DNA of 41,249 nucleotides from assembly GCA_964510225.1 (NCBI GenBank), contig CAZEAN010000052.1, positions 1 to 41,249 on the forward strand. The letters run 5' to 3'. Positions 33,902-41,249 of the stretch are shown one piece after another. The position numbers were made by a program, and so were the translations under genes. The first letter of the stretch is position 1. Each line of letters starts with the position of its first letter. The notes below the pieces were generated by a model that saw only the letters and a list, made by a program, of their open reading frames with translations, did no database searches and had not been told where the DNA came from. This DNA is from CAZEAN01 sp964510225. Its GTDB lineage: Bacteria > Planctomycetota > Planctomycetia > Isosphaerales > Isosphaeraceae.

Positions 33902-36900
33902 ATGCTTGCTCACTTGATTCGATCAACAGCGTTCCTGCTTCTCGGTTCCGCCTTCTTCTTCCAGTCGGCAAGTGTCGCGGAAGAATCCGATCGGGATCGG
34001 TCTGATCTAGGGATCTTAGAAGCCTCAGAAGAACCTACGCAAGCGATCGGTCGGTTCCGGATCCCGGAAGGGTTTGAGGTTTCAGTCTGGGCCGCTGAAC
34101 CTCAACTCGCGAATCCAGTCGCCTTCTGTGTTGACGATCAAGGACGGATTTATGTCGCCGAGACCTTCCGACATACTGACGGTGTGACCGACAATCGAAG
34201 CCATATGCAGTGGCTCGAAGATGAACTCGCTGCCACGACGGTGGAAGATCGAGTGGCGGTTTATCAAAAGTACCTCGACGACGAGACGTTTCAGAATTAC
34301 AGCGCCCTGCCCGATCGGGTTCGATTAATCGAAGACCGGGATGGAGATGGGCGCGCCGATTTTGACTCGGTCTTTGCGACCGACTTTGATGATGTCGCGG
34401 ACGGGATCGGTGCTGGACTCCTCGCCCGAGATGGGAACGTTTGGTACACCTGCATCCCTGATCTCTGGCTCCTCCGTGACGACGATGGTGACGGCAAGGC
34501 CGATCTCCGGAAGTCACTTAGCACCGGCTATGGCGTCCACGTTGCGTTTATTGGGCATGATCTCCATGGCCTGACTTTTGGTCCCGATGGGAAGCTCTAT
34601 TTCTCCATTGGCGATCGAGGCTTGAATGTGGTGACGGCGGAGGGGGAACGGATCGAAGCTCCCCACACCGGCTCCGTCCTCCGTTGTGACTCCGATGGAT
34701 CCAACCTCGAACTTTTCGCCACCGGGCTCCGAAATCCACAAGAGCTGGCTTTTGATCGATATGGCAATCTCTTCACGGTCGACAACAACAGCGATGGTGG
34801 AGACCGGGCACGCTTCGTCCATATCGTCGAGGGTGGCGACAGCGGTTGGCGGATCGGCTACCAATATATTGAGTCGCCCAACGCTCGAGGGCCCTGGAAT
34901 GCAGAGAACCTCTGGCGACCGTTAGAGGAAGGAAACGATGCCGCCTACCTCTTGCCTCCGCTGATCAACGTCTCGGATGGCCCTTCTGGCTTCACGTACA
35001 ACCCCGGTGGCGCCGCGATGCCGGCTCGTTACGACGATCACTTCTTCCTCGCCGATTTTCGAGGGACTCCAGGAATCTCCGGGATCCGTTCCTTTGCCGT
35101 CGAGCCGAACGGTGCCTCGTTCAAGATGGTGGATGAGCACCAGTTCTTCTGGTCGATCCTAGCAACGGACGTCGACTTCGGTCTCGATGGGGGCCTCTTG
35201 ATCAGCGATTGGGTTGAAGGATGGGCGAAACCAGGAAAGGGTCGGATCTACACCCTGAAAGCGTCGGGGACCGAGTCTGATCCCAGCGCCGCTGAGGTTG
35301 CTCGACTTCTCGACGAAGGATTCAGTGACCGATCCCTCTCAGCATTGGTCGACTTGCTCGGCCATGTCGATGCACGGATCCGTCAACGGGCCCAGTTTGC
35401 TTTGGCGAGCCGAGGTCCGGATGCTATCGACGCTCTGACCGAAGCGCTAGGGCGTGTCGATGAAATGGCCCGCCTCCATGCGTTGTGGGGACTCGGGCAA
35501 ATCGGTCCTGAAGTCAGCCCAGTGATTATCGGAGCAACCAAAGACTCCAGTGCCGCGATCCGCGCCCAGGCTGCAAAAATCCTCGGTGGGTTCTTCCTCA
35601 CCGAAGAGTCTCCTGGACCTGAAGTGTTGACAGCGATGGTGCAGTTGCTTGCTGACGAATCGGCTCAGGTCCGGTTTCATGCGGCGATCGGACTTGGCAA
35701 AGCCGGGCCATCGATGGTCGACGAAACAGCGCTCGAATCTCTCAGAACGATGATTCGGGCGAACAACGATCGCGACCCCTACCTCCGACACGCTGGTGTG
35801 ATGGGCCTTCTCGGTGCCGCTACTGATGAGGAGCTGGCAACACTCGGAGATGACGACGACGCATCAGTCCGCCTCGCGACGCTCCTGGTCTACCGACGTC
35901 AAGGTAACCCGGAAATCAGTGAGTTCCTCAATGATCCCGATCCTCGGCTAGTCCTCGAAGCAGCACGGGCAATTAACGACGTTCCGATCGAAGGTTCTGC
36001 TGAAAAACTGAGCAAACTCAAGGTTGATGGCGCGACTCCTGTACCGATCCTCCGCCGTGTCCTCAACGCAAATCTTCGGATCGGTGGGACCGAAGAGGCC
36101 AACGCGCTGGCCGCTATGGCAACGAACACCGACCTCCCGGAAGCGATCCGTGTGGAGGCCCTCGGAGCCCTCGCTGATTGGGGGGATCCTGCTGATCTCG
36201 ATCGTGTGGTTGGGCTCTATCGACCGATTGCACCTCGATCGGCGACACCAGCAGCCGCCGCGCTGAGTCCCGTGATCGAGAAACTCTTGGGCGATTCACC
36301 TAAGTCGATCCGAAATCAGACAGCTCAGGCTGTCGGTACGCTGGGGATCACGAAGGCCGCCCCAATTCTGCTATCGATTGTTGAGGATCCGGCGGAAGAG
36401 ACAGCAATCCGGATTGCAGCACTTGAGGCGATGGCTCAACTGGAGGACGATCGCTTAGGTCGTGCTGCTCGTCTGGCGACGAGTGACGATTCGGAAGAAC
36501 TCCGTGCCGTCGGGCTCCGAGTCCTCTCCAAACTCGATCCCACCCTGGCGATTCCGATCCTCGCATCTGTCCTTAAGGACGGGGCTCTCCGTGAACAACA
36601 GCAAGCAATGGCCACGTTGGCAAGCCTCGAAGGCAAATCGGCAGATCAACTGATCGGAGAGTCGCTTGAGTCACTCGTGGCCGGTGATTTACCCGAAGAA
36701 ATCCATCTCGACCTTCTCGAAGCTGCCGCAGAGCGGACCGACGAATCCATCATCGAACAACTGGAAGCAATTGAAGCATTGAGAGCGACTGGTCGAAAGG
36801 TCGATCTCTATCGCGAGTGCCGAGCCGGTGGCAACGCGCTCCGAGGTGCTCAGATTTTCTTCCGGCGGACTTCTGCTCAATGTCTCCGATGTCATAAAGT

Positions 36901-37291
36901 CAATGATTTCGGAGGTGAAGTCGGTCCTGAAATGAGTCGGATTGGTGCGGAGAAGGATCGTGACTATTTACTCGAGGCGATCGTCGACCCTAACGCGAGA
37001 ATTGCGACCGGGTACGAAACCTTGATGGTCGCCACGTTCGACGGGCAAGTTCTCAGTGGGATCGTTCGGAAAGAGACTAACGATACACTCACGATGATCG
37101 ATGCTGAAGGTAAGATCTTCTCGATTCCGACGGAGGAGATCGAAGCGCGACGAAGTGGTGTTTCTGCAATGCCAGAGACCCTCCTGGAAACTCTTTCAAA
37201 GAGGGACGTCCGGGATCTTGTCGAGTTCCTCGCTAGCCTCAATGGTCGTCGATCGCTTACCGAATACTTGCGACAGCTAGAAAACCAGTAA
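33902..37291 (+). CDS. PVC-type dehydrogenase: beta-propeller, HEAT repeats and CxxCH heme domain
   Basis: The 1129-residue exported protein has a signal peptide (MLAHLIRSTAFLLLGSAFFF). A glucose/sorbosone-dehydrogenase-like propeller follows (about residues 45-470: IPEGFEVSVWAAEPQLANPV, LIEDRDGDGRADF, FATGLRNPQELAFDRYGN). Next are HEAT-type helical repeats (about 475-960) and a C-terminal heme-binding domain with CLRCH at 994-998 and GPEMSRIGAEKDRDYLLEAI. This is the large paralogous family of planctomycetes and verrucomicrobia thought to be periplasmic, with the cytochrome accepting electrons. Substrate is unknown. An in-frame TTG at 33869 is less likely than the ATG at 33902. A carbonic anhydrase pseudogene begins six bases after the stop. 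Confidence 0.92.
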   Translation: MLAHLIRSTAFLLLGSAFFFQSASVAEESDRDRSDLGILEASEEPTQAIGRFRIPEGFEVSVWAAEPQLANPVAFCVDDQGRIYVAETFRHTDGVTDNRSHMQWLEDELAATTVEDRVAVYQKYLDDETFQNYSALPDRVRLIEDRDGDGRADFDSVFATDFDDVADGIGAGLLARDGNVWYTCIPDLWLLRDDDGDGKADLRKSLSTGYGVHVAFIGHDLHGLTFGPDGKLYFSIGDRGLNVVTAEGERIEAPHTGSVLRCDSDGSNLELFATGLRNPQELAFDRYGNLFTVDNNSDGGDRARFVHIVEGGDSGWRIGYQYIESPNARGPWNAENLWRPLEEGNDAAYLLPPLINVSDGPSGFTYNPGGAAMPARYDDHFFLADFRGTPGISGIRSFAVEPNGASFKMVDEHQFFWSILATDVDFGLDGGLLISDWVEGWAKPGKGRIYTLKASGTESDPSAAEVARLLDEGFSDRSLSALVDLLGHVDARIRQRAQFALASRGPDAIDALTEALGRVDEMARLHALWGLGQIGPEVSPVIIGATKDSSAAIRAQAAKILGGFFLTEESPGPEVLTAMVQLLADESAQVRFHAAIGLGKAGPSMVDETALESLRTMIRANNDRDPYLRHAGVMGLLGAATDEELATLGDDDDASVRLATLLVYRRQGNPEISEFLNDPDPRLVLEAARAINDVPIEGSAEKLSKLKVDGATPVPILRRVLNANLRIGGTEEANALAAMATNTDLPEAIRVEALGALADWGDPADLDRVVGLYRPIAPRSATPAAAALSPVIEKLLGDSPKSIRNQTAQAVGTLGITKAAPILLSIVEDPAEETAIRIAALEAMAQLEDDRLGRAARLATSDDSEELRAVGLRVLSKLDPTLAIPILASVLKDGALREQQQAMATLASLEGKSADQLIGESLESLVAGDLPEEIHLDLLEAAAERTDESIIEQLEAIEALRATGRKVDLYRECRAGGNALRGAQIFFRRTSAQCLRCHKVNDFGGEVGPEMSRIGAEKDRDYLLEAIVDPNARIATGYETLMVATFDGQVLSGIVRKETNDTLTMIDAEGKIFSIPTEEIEARRSGVSAMPETLLETLSKRDVRDLVEFLASLNGRRSLTEYLRQLENQ

Positions 37292-37297
37292 TCACCG

Positions 37298-37767
37298 ATG
37301 GCTGAGTATATCAAACGTGGCTTCCGATATTATCGAGAGAGTGTCCATCGTTCACTTCGGGCACTGTTCGAGAGTCTTTCGGAAAAGCAGGAGCCGAAGG
37401 TTCTGTTGATCACCTGTTCGGATTCCCGGATCGATACCGGTTTGTTCACACAGACCCGATCGCCGTCAAGAAGAGAGTCGAAGCGTACTCCAATGATCTT
37501 TCGACTCCGGAAAAGGTGATGGCGACCGTTCAGGAAAATACGGTCCACCAAGTCAACCGGCTTTTGGAAGTTGACTTCGTCAAGGAGGCGATTGCAGGGA
37601 AGAGGCTTCGGTTACATGCTTGGGTCTACCGATTCGAGACCGGTGATCTCTTTGCATTTCAGCAAAAGTAGTGGACGTTTGAATCGCTTCAGGATCACGA
37701 TGAGGGGCCAATTCTTGAGCCGGTCACACTCAAAGGGCCTCTCGGGTTGATTCCGCTCACGGGTTGA
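37298..37767 (+). pseudogene. Decayed beta-carbonic anhydrase
   Basis: The start is a good beta-carbonic anhydrase N-terminus: GFRYYRESVHRSLRALFESL then PKVLLITCSDSRIDTGLFTQ with the first zinc ligands. After base 37450 the frame shifts and the family's middle part, including the HSDC zinc-ligand segment, is missing. The second frame (from about 37453) carries the C-terminal part: TVQENTVHQVNRLLEVDF and RLRLHAWVYRFETGDLFAF. That frame then has an in-frame TAG at 37669-37671 and stays open to a TGA at 37765-37767. An internal deletion of roughly a third of the gene plus a nonsense codon means no active enzyme. The symporter gene follows at once. Confidence 0.85.
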
Positions 37768-37781
37768 TTGGGAATGACTCG

Positions 37782-39509
37782 ATGGCTGGTACGGTTGATG
37801 ATGAAGCCCCGACTGATCCCAGTTCCTCGGCTGGTTCTGAGGTTAAACGCTGGATTGGTCGCTTGGTCGGGATCGGATTGGCATTGGCGGTTTATGCTCT
37901 TCTCGGGGATACGGCAGCGCTCAACGAGTCAGGACGTGTGACGGCGGGGATTGGGACGCTGATGGCCGTCTTCTGGATGACCGAAGCCCTCCCGCTACCG
38001 GTCACTGCATTATTACCGCTCGTCCTCTTTCCCCTCTTCGGCGCCTTTCCCACGGAACCCCAAACGGGTGAGGTTGTTCTCTACCAACCGGAGGAAGGAA
38101 GAGCTGTTCCCTGCACCATCATCGAGTTTGGTCTTGATGAAGCGGTCGTAGTATTGGGTTCGGTTAATGAGGCTGTTGAGCAATCGGTCGATCCAAGTTT
38201 GCTCAGTCGGATCAATGTTCCGAATCCGATCACGCGTGCCGCCGCACCGTACGGGAGCCGGTTTATTTTCCTCTACCTCGGTGGGTTTGTGCTCGCAATC
38301 GGGGTCGAACGTTGGAATCTTCATCGACGGATTGCGCTGCTGACCATCGCTGCTGTGGGAAGCAAACCGAGCCGATTGGTTGCCGGCTTCATGATTGCAA
38401 CTGCGGGTCTCAGTATGTGGATCAGCAACACCGCGACCACAGTGATGATGCTTCCGATCGCCTTGAGTGTTGTCTCTGTCTTCAAGAACCAATTGAGTGG
38501 ACAATCAAACCCAAGTGAGACGAACGCCCTTGATCCGGAGCGATTTGCGGCGGGGTTGCTGCTCGGTACTGCCTATGCTGCAAGTATCGGTGGTACGGCA
38601 ACATTAATCGGAACCCCGCCCAACGTATTCTTCGCCGGCTTCATGTCCGACCGGGGCAACGAGATCAGTTTTGCGACCTGGATGGCCTTTGCCTTACCCT
38701 TTGCCTGCCTCTATCTTGTTGTCGCCTGGCTGCTCCTTACAAAATTCGTCTTTCGAGTTCGGGCTCAGGGTATTCCTGGTGGGGACCGTCTCATCCGAGA
38801 CCAACTCCAGCAGCTCGGTCCGATGACTCGTGGAGAGTGGACGGTGGCGGTTGTCTTCCTCGGAACTGCCCTGCTCTGGATTTTTCGGACACCGCTGAGC
38901 CAGTGGGATGTGTTGATCCGATGGGTCCCCCTGATCGGACGGCTCGACGACACGATCATTGGCCTCGCGGGTGCGATTGCCCTCTTCGTGATCCCGGTTG
39001 ATCTCCGTCGGGGCCGCTTCGCCATTGATTGGCGCGAGGCGGAGAAACTTCCGTGGGGTGTCTTGTTACTCTTTGGGGGTGGCCTCAGCCTGGCTTCGGC
39101 GATCAGCGCCAGCGGGCTCGATCGTTGGATTGGTCAAGGTGTTGCCAATTGGGGAGTAAGCCCCTCTAGCCTCCCGGCAATTACGACAACCACGATCATT
39201 TTCCTGACCGAATTGACCAGCAATCTTGCGACAACTGCGGCGATGATCCCGATCTTTCACAGCGTTGCACTCGACCAGGGGATCGAGCCGGGCGTGATCC
39301 TCGTCCCCGCGACCCTCGCCGCGAGTTGCGCTTTTATGCTTCCTGTTGCTACACCGCCAAACGCGATCGTTTATGGCTCTGGTCGCGTCAGCATCAAACA
39401 AATGCTTGCTGCTGGGATCTGGCTCAACCTCTTCGGAATCTTCCTGATTCTGACCCTCTCCAGCATACTTGGCAGTTGGATTCCCGGTCTCTTTAGCCCG
39501 TCGAACTGA
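37782..39509 (+). CDS. DASS-family sodium/anion symporter
   Basis: The 575-residue membrane protein belongs to the divalent anion:sodium symporters (SLC13-like), which import dicarboxylates, sulfate or related anions. It has about 11-12 hydrophobic segments and both SNT-type motifs: WISNTATTVMMLPIALSV and ELTSNLATTAAMIPIFHSVA. It also has GTPPNVFFAGFMS and ATPPNAIVYGSG. A 65-residue soluble insertion (TEPQTGEVVLYQPEEGRAV to YGSRF) separates the first membrane segments from GGFVLAIGVERW, where relatives have a short loop. The ATG at 37782 is preferred to a TTG at 37764 overlapping the pseudogene stop. GGGA lies eight bases upstream. Substrate is not determinable. Confidence 0.9.
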   Translation: MAGTVDDEAPTDPSSSAGSEVKRWIGRLVGIGLALAVYALLGDTAALNESGRVTAGIGTLMAVFWMTEALPLPVTALLPLVLFPLFGAFPTEPQTGEVVLYQPEEGRAVPCTIIEFGLDEAVVVLGSVNEAVEQSVDPSLLSRINVPNPITRAAAPYGSRFIFLYLGGFVLAIGVERWNLHRRIALLTIAAVGSKPSRLVAGFMIATAGLSMWISNTATTVMMLPIALSVVSVFKNQLSGQSNPSETNALDPERFAAGLLLGTAYAASIGGTATLIGTPPNVFFAGFMSDRGNEISFATWMAFALPFACLYLVVAWLLLTKFVFRVRAQGIPGGDRLIRDQLQQLGPMTRGEWTVAVVFLGTALLWIFRTPLSQWDVLIRWVPLIGRLDDTIIGLAGAIALFVIPVDLRRGRFAIDWREAEKLPWGVLLLFGGGLSLASAISASGLDRWIGQGVANWGVSPSSLPAITTTTIIFLTELTSNLATTAAMIPIFHSVALDQGIEPGVILVPATLAASCAFMLPVATPPNAIVYGSGRVSIKQMLAAGIWLNLFGIFLILTLSSILGSWIPGLFSPSN

Positions 39510-39774
39510 GAGGAAGTGTTCTCGCCCGAGCCTCAAATGTGCTAACGATCTACGCCAAATCTAAATTGTGTGATTGCATGAAAAAATGGTGTCGACGAGG
39601 CGACTTGACCGCGCGGTTCTTCGTTCTATCATTGAACCGACTGGAAGCACAATGATCATGACGTAGTGTCTTCCTCACGAATCTCGAACGTGTTCGCTTT
39701 ATCGATCACCATCCTTCTTGTTGATCTTCAACAGTTGAGGGTTGTGATCTTCCCACCACCCAACACGACCCGAG

Positions 39775-41178
39775 ATGACGCGTAATATCCCCCGACTAGC
39801 GCTCGCGATTCCTGGCTCCAGCCCCGACCCGTCACCGATTGGCATCGCGTTTTTGGCAACGCTTTTTGCCTCAAAATTACGGGTTCAGCACTTTCGGACC
39901 CGCGCCTGCCCAGTGGGTACCGAAACGATCACAAAGGCATCGGGCTTACCCGGACGTCATCTCGATGGTTGGCTGATGTCACCCGAGGTCTTAAGTTCTT
40001 CGTTCTGCCGAGGATCACTCCACAGTGATCTCACGATGATCGAGGGAACGCTCGAAGCGCCGTTGGGAAGACGGATCATTGATGAGCAGGAACCGGCTTT
40101 GAAGGTAGATCCATGTTGGGGGCCTGGATTGTTAGGACCGATCATTGAGGTTCTCGATGTCCCGATAATCTTGTCGATTCCTTGCCGATCGCTTGATGAT
40201 TTCTACCTCCCGGAAATACCTGAAGGAGTCGTAGGTGTTTTCCTTGATGGTTTAGTTGATCGTCGCGAATTCCGTGCGATGCAACGGATGGTTGAGCTGG
40301 TGCTCGATCTCCCTGTCCTTGGGGCCCTTGAAGAGCTCCCGGCTGCTCGACAGTCCGTGCGATCGGCCCCACGGTTTGCGCCCTTGCATCGTGATGTCAT
40401 CAAGTCACTGGCTTCGAGCTTTAGTCGTTTTGCTAATATCGACCAGATTTTGGAGTTAGCGCTTTCGAGGGCGCCGCAACGGCTCGACCGATTTCCTCAG
40501 ACGCTCCCGTGCCGTCAAAGTGGCCAAAGGCGTTCCTTCCGCGTCGCCTTTGCACGAGACGCCGCCTTCGGCTGCTACTTCCCGGACACTCTTGAGACGT
40601 TGGAAGCGTTGGGTGCGGAGTTGATCGAATTCTCGCCATTAACGGATGAGCGACTTCCTGACGATCCAAATTTGATCATCATCGGTCCAGGTCATCCTGA
40701 GTGTTTTGCAGAGCGGCTTACGATGAATTTAACGATGATCGAATCATTGAGAGGAGAGGTTCGTCGAGGCACTCCAATCTATGCTGAGGCGGGTGGAGCG
40801 GCTTATCTTGGTCGTCTGATCCGAATCGGTGATCGTGAAGTGGCTGGAGCAGGAATCTTTCCGTTCGATGCTGTCTTGAGTCCGAGTGGATCTGAACCGC
40901 TTGCCGTCGAGCGGATGATGACCCGGAGTACATGGATCGGTCATGCGGGGACTTTGATTCGTGGCTACCAGTCGAAGCGCTGGCAGCTTGTCCCTGTGGA
41001 ACAGATTAATACCCTTGGGGATCATGCGGGTGCCTTGACGACAACGGCCGATTTGTTTCATCACCAGAACGCGATCGGGAGCCTACTTCATCTCCATCTG
41101 GCCTCCTTGCCCGAAATGTTCAGAGCCTTCTCTGGGTTCCAGTTACAGCAGATGACGGCGCCTCCCGTTGGTGGCTAA
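39775..41178 (+). CDS. CobB/CbiA-like protein lacking P-loop and glutaminase cysteine
   Basis: This 467-residue protein has the two-domain layout of cobyrinic acid a,c-diamide synthase. The first half keeps the ASGLPGRHLDGWLMSPE block (family form SGRPSRNLDGWM) and MIEGTLEAP. The second half keeps the class-I amidotransferase landmarks IIIGPGHPECFAERLTMNL, PIYAEAGGAAYLGR and LHLHLAS. The P-loop position reads IPGSSPDPSPIGIAF, without the Gly-Lys-Thr needed for ATP. The nucleophile position of AE(C)GG is Ala339. It is therefore probably not an ATP-dependent amidase. The reading frame is intact over 1.4 kb, so it is conserved or recently inactivated only at these points. No other cobalamin gene is nearby. 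Confidence 0.8.
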   Translation: MTRNIPRLALAIPGSSPDPSPIGIAFLATLFASKLRVQHFRTRACPVGTETITKASGLPGRHLDGWLMSPEVLSSSFCRGSLHSDLTMIEGTLEAPLGRRIIDEQEPALKVDPCWGPGLLGPIIEVLDVPIILSIPCRSLDDFYLPEIPEGVVGVFLDGLVDRREFRAMQRMVELVLDLPVLGALEELPAARQSVRSAPRFAPLHRDVIKSLASSFSRFANIDQILELALSRAPQRLDRFPQTLPCRQSGQRRSFRVAFARDAAFGCYFPDTLETLEALGAELIEFSPLTDERLPDDPNLIIIGPGHPECFAERLTMNLTMIESLRGEVRRGTPIYAEAGGAAYLGRLIRIGDREVAGAGIFPFDAVLSPSGSEPLAVERMMTRSTWIGHAGTLIRGYQSKRWQLVPVEQINTLGDHAGALTTTADLFHHQNAIGSLLHLHLASLPEMFRAFSGFQLQQMTAPPVGG

Positions 41179-41249
41179 TCATCGCCTGACGTTCATCTGC
41201 TGGCCCCCTTCCTGTTCCTTGATTTTCCTCTCAAGGAGTTGTCGACGGG
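41179..41249. other. Window edge downstream of the CbiA-like gene
   Basis: Only 71 bases. A 7-base inverted repeat (tccttga 41216-41222, tcaagga 41231-41237) is visible but has no T-run. No gene is seen. Confidence 0.35.

Noticed and set aside
1..41249. Mobile elements, CRISPR arrays, tRNA or rRNA genes
   Set aside because: No transposase or integrase, regularly spaced repeats, cloverleaf or rRNA segments could be recognised on either strand.

Overview
The window looks like chromosomal DNA of a member of the Planctomycetota. The evidence is a PVC-type dehydrogenase with propeller, HEAT and CxxCH domains (33902-37291), a 1251-residue secreted protein with the planctomycete N-terminal motif 'MEPRCLLA' followed by Calx-beta domains (14511-18266), two PEP-CTERM proteins, and a BON-domain protein with a Trp/Tyr/Pro-rich tail of a kind I recall from planctomycetes. 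Genus and order cannot be fixed by reading. No rRNA, tRNA, CRISPR array, insertion sequence or prophage gene is visible. Gene order is loose, with many 300-500 base gaps and few tight operons.

Layout. 1-3061: sucB (2-oxoglutarate dehydrogenase E2) and lpdA (E3), closed by a hairpin. 3203-3555: remnant of an unrecognised gene. 3588-5176: a TetR-type repressor divergent from a short-chain dehydrogenase, with a strong inverted repeat between them. 5507-6613: an exported TlpA-like protein whose active site is CxxS. 6942-13143: sqdB and sqdX, the two genes that make the sulfolipid SQDG, separated by two PEP-CTERM protein genes and an ADP-ribosylglycohydrolase gene. 13176-13979: a PhzF-family protein. 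14511-18266: the large adhesin-like protein with a strong terminator. 18446-22377: a CAAX-protease-related membrane protein of the kind that accompanies PEP-CTERM systems, a Gly/Gln-rich lipoprotein, a small membrane protein behind a sigma-54-like promoter, and a BON-domain protein.

22665-26665 (minus strand): threonine synthase, a MoaD/ThiS-like sulfur carrier, a ThiF/MoeB-like E1 enzyme and a cysteine desulfurase. In this order they look like a protein-thiocarboxylate sulfur-transfer pathway tied to amino acid synthesis. 27085-28248: acyltransferase-3 membrane protein. 28517-31582: PutA-type proline dehydrogenase / P5C dehydrogenase. Then come a YbaK-like editing protein, a single-domain response regulator, a small exported protein and the PVC-type dehydrogenase. 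These are followed by a beta-carbonic anhydrase pseudogene, a DASS-family anion symporter, and a CobB/CbiA-like protein that has lost both its P-loop and its glutaminase cysteine.

The observations most worth following are the SqdB/SqdX pair in a planctomycete, the catalytically stripped CbiA-like protein, the thrC/sulfur-carrier cluster, the decayed carbonic anhydrase, and the sigma-54-like promoter beside PEP-CTERM-associated genes.
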